Source: Gnetum montanum
Taxonomy: Eukaryota; Streptophyta; Gnetopsida; Gnetales; Gnetaceae
NCBI GenBank assembly: GCA_015680685.1
Contig: MNCI01036176.1
Coordinates: 3,732-40,831, forward strand
Reading direction: 5' to 3'
Length of the DNA: 37,100 bases
The notes below the pieces were generated by a model that saw nothing but the letters and a program-made list of their open reading frames with translations, had not been told where the DNA came from and did no database searches. The position numbers and the translations under genes were made by a program. Positions 33,230 to 37,100 of this stretch are shown in pieces; position 1 is the stretch's first letter; each line of letters starts with the position of its first letter.

Positions 33230-34743
33230 AAAGTGTGTGAAATCCAAGGTGATAAGTATGGACCAGCTTCAATATTTGCAATATGCAAGGATCCTCATTT
33301 CCCATTTATTAATCCTCACCATACTCAACCATTTAGTTATGGGGAACACCCCCCATTTCAATGACAAGCAGGATTATTAGATATTTTTCATTTTCTTTGA
33401 TTTTACAACTTTTTGTTTTTCAGTTTTTCATTTTTCAACTTTTTTTTTATCTTTTTGTGCATTTTTCTTTTCCATTTTTTGTAAGTAATCTCATCTACGA
33501 ATAAAACACTCATGTGGATCGTTGGTTGAGGTGTGTTTTATGTTATTAAGTCATGAGTGGTCAATTATTTGGAATAGTGAGCCCATTACATCCACTCATC
33601 CACTCTATAAATAAGAGGTTCTGTTCAAGGGTATAGTGATATTCTTGAAATTTCTAAACTTAAAATTAATTTTGTGTTCATTGTACCCAGAATGAAGAAG
33701 GACAGACCAAGAGGGAATGATTAGGGTGTGACATCAAGGGGACTTGCAGATTCTCTTTGGTAGTAGCCATGGGAGTTATCATGCAATATGGTTGTACTAA
33801 GATCCTTGTAGATCTAATGAAAAATGGGAGTAAGAGAAATTAAAAGGGCACTCAAAATTCAAAAGCTGTTCTAGGGGGTCCCACTGGAAAGACATGCATC
33901 CATGCCTGAAGGTTGGCAGCTTCTCTAGATTCAGTAAAGTGAAAAAAAAAGAAAAAAAAAGAAAAAAAAGAAGTGTCATAAAAAAAAATCACTCCTCCCT
34001 TGTACTAAATGCCAAGTGATTGTACACCTTGTTGTTATGGTACTCTCATAGTTGTTCATCATGGGATGAAACAATGCGATGTCACTGATTAGAAGGATGG
34101 ACTTGGTCCTGATCTTGGAACGATGGGTTAATGACACATTAACCATGCTTTACACGCAGGATTCATTGTACCCTGCGACAGTTACCTCATGTCCCGATCT
34201 CTACGATCCCTTTCTCTACTTCATCTCATCTCACTGTTCGTGTAATTGTAGCTCGTGTCCCATGTAACATAAAATTTTCATCTCATTCCGGTGATATTTA
34301 CATGTGTGTGTTTTGTGGAGTTAGTGCAGATTACATTTAACCCTTCTAGTGCCCACGGACACTTTAAGTGTGGTTACACAAGGGCATAATAGGTTGAAAC
34401 CTGCTTTGGGGAGGACCCACTTGTGTAATTTTTCGTAATCTTCATTAATTCTCTAGCTAGAACACACAAATTCTTACCCTCAGCTTAGTTATTCATAAAT
34501 TTCTTTCCCATTTATTAACCCTCAAACTTTAACGTTCCAATGTCCTATTATATTCCCTTTTCTTCATAACCGCCAAAGTTTTAATTGTTTAAATTCACAC
34601 CTATCTCATTCAAAGTGCCTTTCGAATTCATGTAATTACCCTTGAGTCCATTAATTCTTGTTAATGTCCTAGTTTTACACATTAATTTCAAGAAAAATCA
34701 TTTAAAATTCGGTCTTTGTTAGTTGTCTCACTTTGGTTGGGCC
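33230..34743 (+). other. Gag tail, pol deletion point and spacer of Element II
   Basis: The gag frame continues to 33363 after one more stop (KVCEIQGDKYGPASIFAICK). A T-rich stretch follows (33385-33480) with no pol sequence. Then come a purine tract with three A-rich runs split by G (33943-33973), GGGGAGGACCCACTTG (34408-34423, shared with Element I) and AT-rich sequence. At 33604-33619 CTATAAATAAGAGGTT repeats the TATA context of LTR B but has no cassette. I see no gene here. Confidence 0.6.
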
Positions 34744-34833
34744 GAGATATCGCGTACGCGATATCGCGTCCCACGAGATATCGCGTACGCGATGTACCGT
34801 ACGCGATATCGCGTCCCCCCTTTCCTATAAATA
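34744..34833 (+). promoter_or_regulatory. Internal promoter of Element II: GATATCGCG palindromes and TATA box
   Basis: A perfect 20-base palindrome, GATATCGCGTACGCGATATC, lies at 34746-34765. A second near-copy is at 34777-34793 and a half at 34799-34814. TATAAATA is at 34826-34833, in a GC-rich setting (CCCCCC before, GACCCCCGCCG after). The cassette is the same kind as in this element's own 5' LTR. It sits 470 bases before ORF3. CGCG-containing words fit the CGCG box bound by CAMTA factors, but this is only a suggestion. Confidence 0.6.
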
Positions 34834-34994
34834 GGACCCCCGCCGCAACACTTTGCATCATTTGGCATTTACGCGGGGGGAAGTTTTTGAATTTTTTCTA
34901 TGCGACTTGCGCTTGAGTGACCCTTGCTTTTTCCACTCTATCTCGCGCGCTGGTACTCCGATTTTAATTCCGTTTGAACCTGCTTGAACCCGGA

Positions 34995-35301
34995 GTGTTC
35001 AGTTTAGTCGTGGGGGAGAGACACTTGCCGAAAAGTGCCTAACTTTTTTGAAATTTGTCATCGCCCAAAGGACATCAATTAGGGTAATTAATACTAACAC
35101 TTAGAAAAATTGTGCCAAAAATCATATGACCTTAAGTATACTGGGAGATTAAAATGAAAATCCACCTAAGTCATAGGACCCATTATTATAATTTTCGGGC
35201 ACAATCACATGATAATAGAAGATCTTTAATTAAAGGCATGTATTAAGGTATAACTTAAATTTGAAAACAACCTTACTAACGTTTGGCCCGTGTGATTGCA
35301 G
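34995..35301 (+). other. Putative intron in the ORF3 leader of Element II
   Basis: The acceptor side is strong: TACTAAC (35274-35280), then CGTGTGATTGCAG ending at 35301 directly before ATG. The donor, placed by alignment with Element I (10901), would be GTGTTC at 34995, which is weak. The candidate is 307 bases, against 292 in Element I. Confidence 0.35.
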
Positions 35302-37100
35302 ATGGCCTCGAAACGTGCTCAGCGAGAGGGTCCTACTCAAGGTGAAGCGAAACAGCCTCGGAGAGGTGGAAGACAAATCCTTGCTGGAAAACATGCAGAA
35401 CAGGAGGTGAAATAATTTAGTATCCATCAAGAAGAACCTCCTACAGGACAATCTGGGTAGGTAGAAAGAGGAGCTGCTGCTACGCTTGAACCAGGACAAC
35501 AACTCACATTGCCCCCAGAATGTGTTCAAGCTATCCATACAAAGTCCACAATTGCTTCAGTGATCACGGAGCCTAACTTCAAACCTTTTGCAGAGTTTGC
35601 TCCCGAGGCTATTAGAGATCACCTTAAAGGGTCTCCCTTATGTCCTGTCCTCTCTGAGTGCGGTGCCTGGTACTTAGGTGAAACATAACTGTTCTGGCAC
35701 AATAAGGAGCAAGGCACCACGGTTAATATTTGTGGTATGATAGTAGATTTTTCTGCACATGAAATTTTAGAAGTGTTAAGCCTTCCGAATTCAGGCCCCC
35801 ATGTTGCTCGGTTATCTACCCGATCAGACCCTCATGTGTGAAAGGATTGGTTAGAGAAGCTTATGGAAGAGATAAAGCTTTTGGTGAGCTGACGACGGAA
35901 GAGCAGGTTTATTTTAAAATTGGAAGCTATCACCTCTTCCCCACAATAGGTTTGAAAAGAATATCAACGTATGCGGTGAGAGGATGTGTAATGTTGATGG
36001 GAAAGATTAACGCTAACCTTCCCCATATATATTTGATGGAGATCCTAAGGTGATTCGAAGAACGGAAATCAGGGAAGATGGCACTCCCTTTTCCCTGCCT
36101 TATCAGAAAACTATGCCAATGGGCTGGTATTCGGGGATACCCAAATGACGTCCTCCGAAAGGCCCAAAATGCTTCCTATACTGAATTATTAAAGGTACTA
36201 GCTCCAAGAAAGAGCACTGGCGAAGAGCTTGGACCAGATGAAGAAGAAGAACAGATGGCTGGATCACCTGCAACTCAACTTGCAGGACCCAGTCAGCCTC
36301 CATCCACAGGTCCTAGCCAACAACAAGAAGCAGGACCCAACAAAGGCTAGGATCTGCCACCCCCACAAGACTATAGACCATCAATGAGCCATCTTAGGGC
36401 CATCGCCAAGATGGTTAGTTGGGGAGGTCGTGATGACGCAAATCTCTTCCATGTTATTGATGATGCCGACTAGCCTACTATTTCGTTAGATCACACAAGG
36501 GGGGAGTTATCCATTCAAACAGGAGGAGGGGAAAGAAGATGGTCACAACAGAACTCTGGAAATGTGGCATCTTTTCAAGTGCAGTTAGAGACTGGTGAAG
36601 GGGCCACTGTGGTGGTCATGCAACACCAGGATGCCGCGGAAGCTGTTGAAGTGGTCGGTGACGACATTAAAGAATCTTTCAATGTACCTGTTGTGCCACC
36701 GGTAGATCTTTCAGGAGCACAGGATGCTCAAACTCTTGTCAGAACCTCAATGACTCCTGCGGAACATGAGGATGCACTGGACAGATTGCTTCAAACAAGA
36801 CATGTTTTGACATCCCCTAGGATGTAACAGCAATTGAATTAGACCTCATTTCCACAAAGGGGAAGCTGGTCATATCCGAAGTAAGGGTAGAGCATGCTGA
36901 AGCTGAAGTGCAGAAACTACAAGAGCAGCTCGTAGCCTTACAAGCAGCACAACGGGATCCTTTGCAATTTGTTCCCGTAGACTAGCTAGACAATTTTAGA
37001 ACCAAGTAATTAAAAAAGTTAATTGCAAAAAATAAGAAGATGGAAAAAGAAAAGGAGATGGCCACTTGGGATGCCTCCACAGCTCAAGCGCAAACTCATG
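35302..37100 (+). pseudogene. ORF3 of Element II, env-position protein, cut by window end
   Basis: The start follows the conserved acceptor (MASKRAQREGPTQGEAKQPR, basic). In-frame stops are at 35413, 35458 and 35686; a shift near 35835 moves to the frame that holds to 36827, with further stops. Readable blocks: FAEFAPEAIRDHLKGSPLCP, VNICGMIVDFSAHEILEVLS, then FGELTTEEQVYFKIGSYHLF and RGCVMLMGKINANLP, LPFPCLIRKLCQWAGI, an acidic Pro/Gln/Gly linker (36230-36345), and after another shift a coiled coil (VEHAEAEVQKLQEQLVALQA, 36890-36950). The first part resembles the Transposase_32-type plant domain from memory. No signal peptide or membrane segment is seen, so nothing supports an envelope role. 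Confidence 0.65.

Larger units (their letters stand above)
30643..37100 (+). mobile_element. Element II: gag-ORF3 Gypsy retrotransposon lacking pol, continues past window
   Basis: The order is 5' LTR (30643-31253), tRNA-Asp primer site, gag, spacer, internal promoter, ORF3 to the window end. The pol region present in Element I (5600-9150) is missing between 33364 and about 33400, so the element must depend on a relative for RT and integrase. Few in-frame stops make it the youngest large element here. GAAGG (30638-30642) should be the left target duplication. Confidence 0.8.

Noticed and set aside
34300-35300. The internal promoter region as the LTR of a separate nested element
   Set aside because: No TG/CA ends, primer site or target duplication found, and Element I has the same order with ORF3 lying before a family-typical 3' LTR. 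It remains the main alternative.

Overview
The window is plant nuclear DNA made almost entirely of transposable elements. I recognise no host gene, tRNA or rRNA. The evidence is plant-type LTR retrotransposons with TG...CA ends, a tRNA-Asp primer site, L1-type LINE reverse transcriptases with a plant zf-RVT tail, AT-rich CpG-poor sequence, heavy decay of reading frames and deep nesting. This fits a large-genome seed plant (a gymnosperm is possible), but the species cannot be told from this sequence.

Layout. 1-836: an LTR (copy A, minus strand). 837-3768: the 3' half of a LINE (+), a LINE (-) and a piece of a small copia-like LTR. 3769-24951: Element I, a 5'-truncated Gypsy element of the tRNA-Asp/Athila type with gag, protease, RT, RNase H, integrase, a spacer, an internal promoter, a third ORF and a 3' LTR. 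That 3' LTR is split by Element III (14713-24592), a second Gypsy family with ~2.5 kb LTRs and most of pol deleted. Element III's 5' LTR is in turn split by a perfect solo LTR (copy B, 15314-16327, target duplication CATTG). 24952-28870: the LINE (+) and LINE (-) again. 28871-30610: a 1.74 kb TRIM-like copia element (minus) inside the LINE (-) reverse transcriptase, target duplication CTTTC. 30643 to the window end: Element II, a relative of Element I with 5' LTR (copy C), primer site, nearly intact gag, no pol, then the same spacer, internal promoter and third ORF.

Main observation. Elements I and II share the order gag, (pol), spacer, TATA promoter, putative spliced leader, ORF3. Just upstream of each TATA box is an inverted-repeat cassette. 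Within an element the internal-promoter cassette resembles the LTR cassette, while the cassettes differ between elements: a GACTAGGCC/GTCGA type in Element I, a GATATCGCG palindrome type in Element II and in LTRs A, B and C. This suggests a retrotransposon family with two matched promoters, one for gag-pol and one for ORF3, whose control sequences change together.

The LINE(+)/LINE(-)/copia-LTR block occurs twice as direct repeats about 25.35 kb apart, which suggests an old tandem duplication with its junction at about 3768. The two N bases at 9182 and 9236 enclose an inverted copy of nearby integrase sequence and probably mark an assembly fault.
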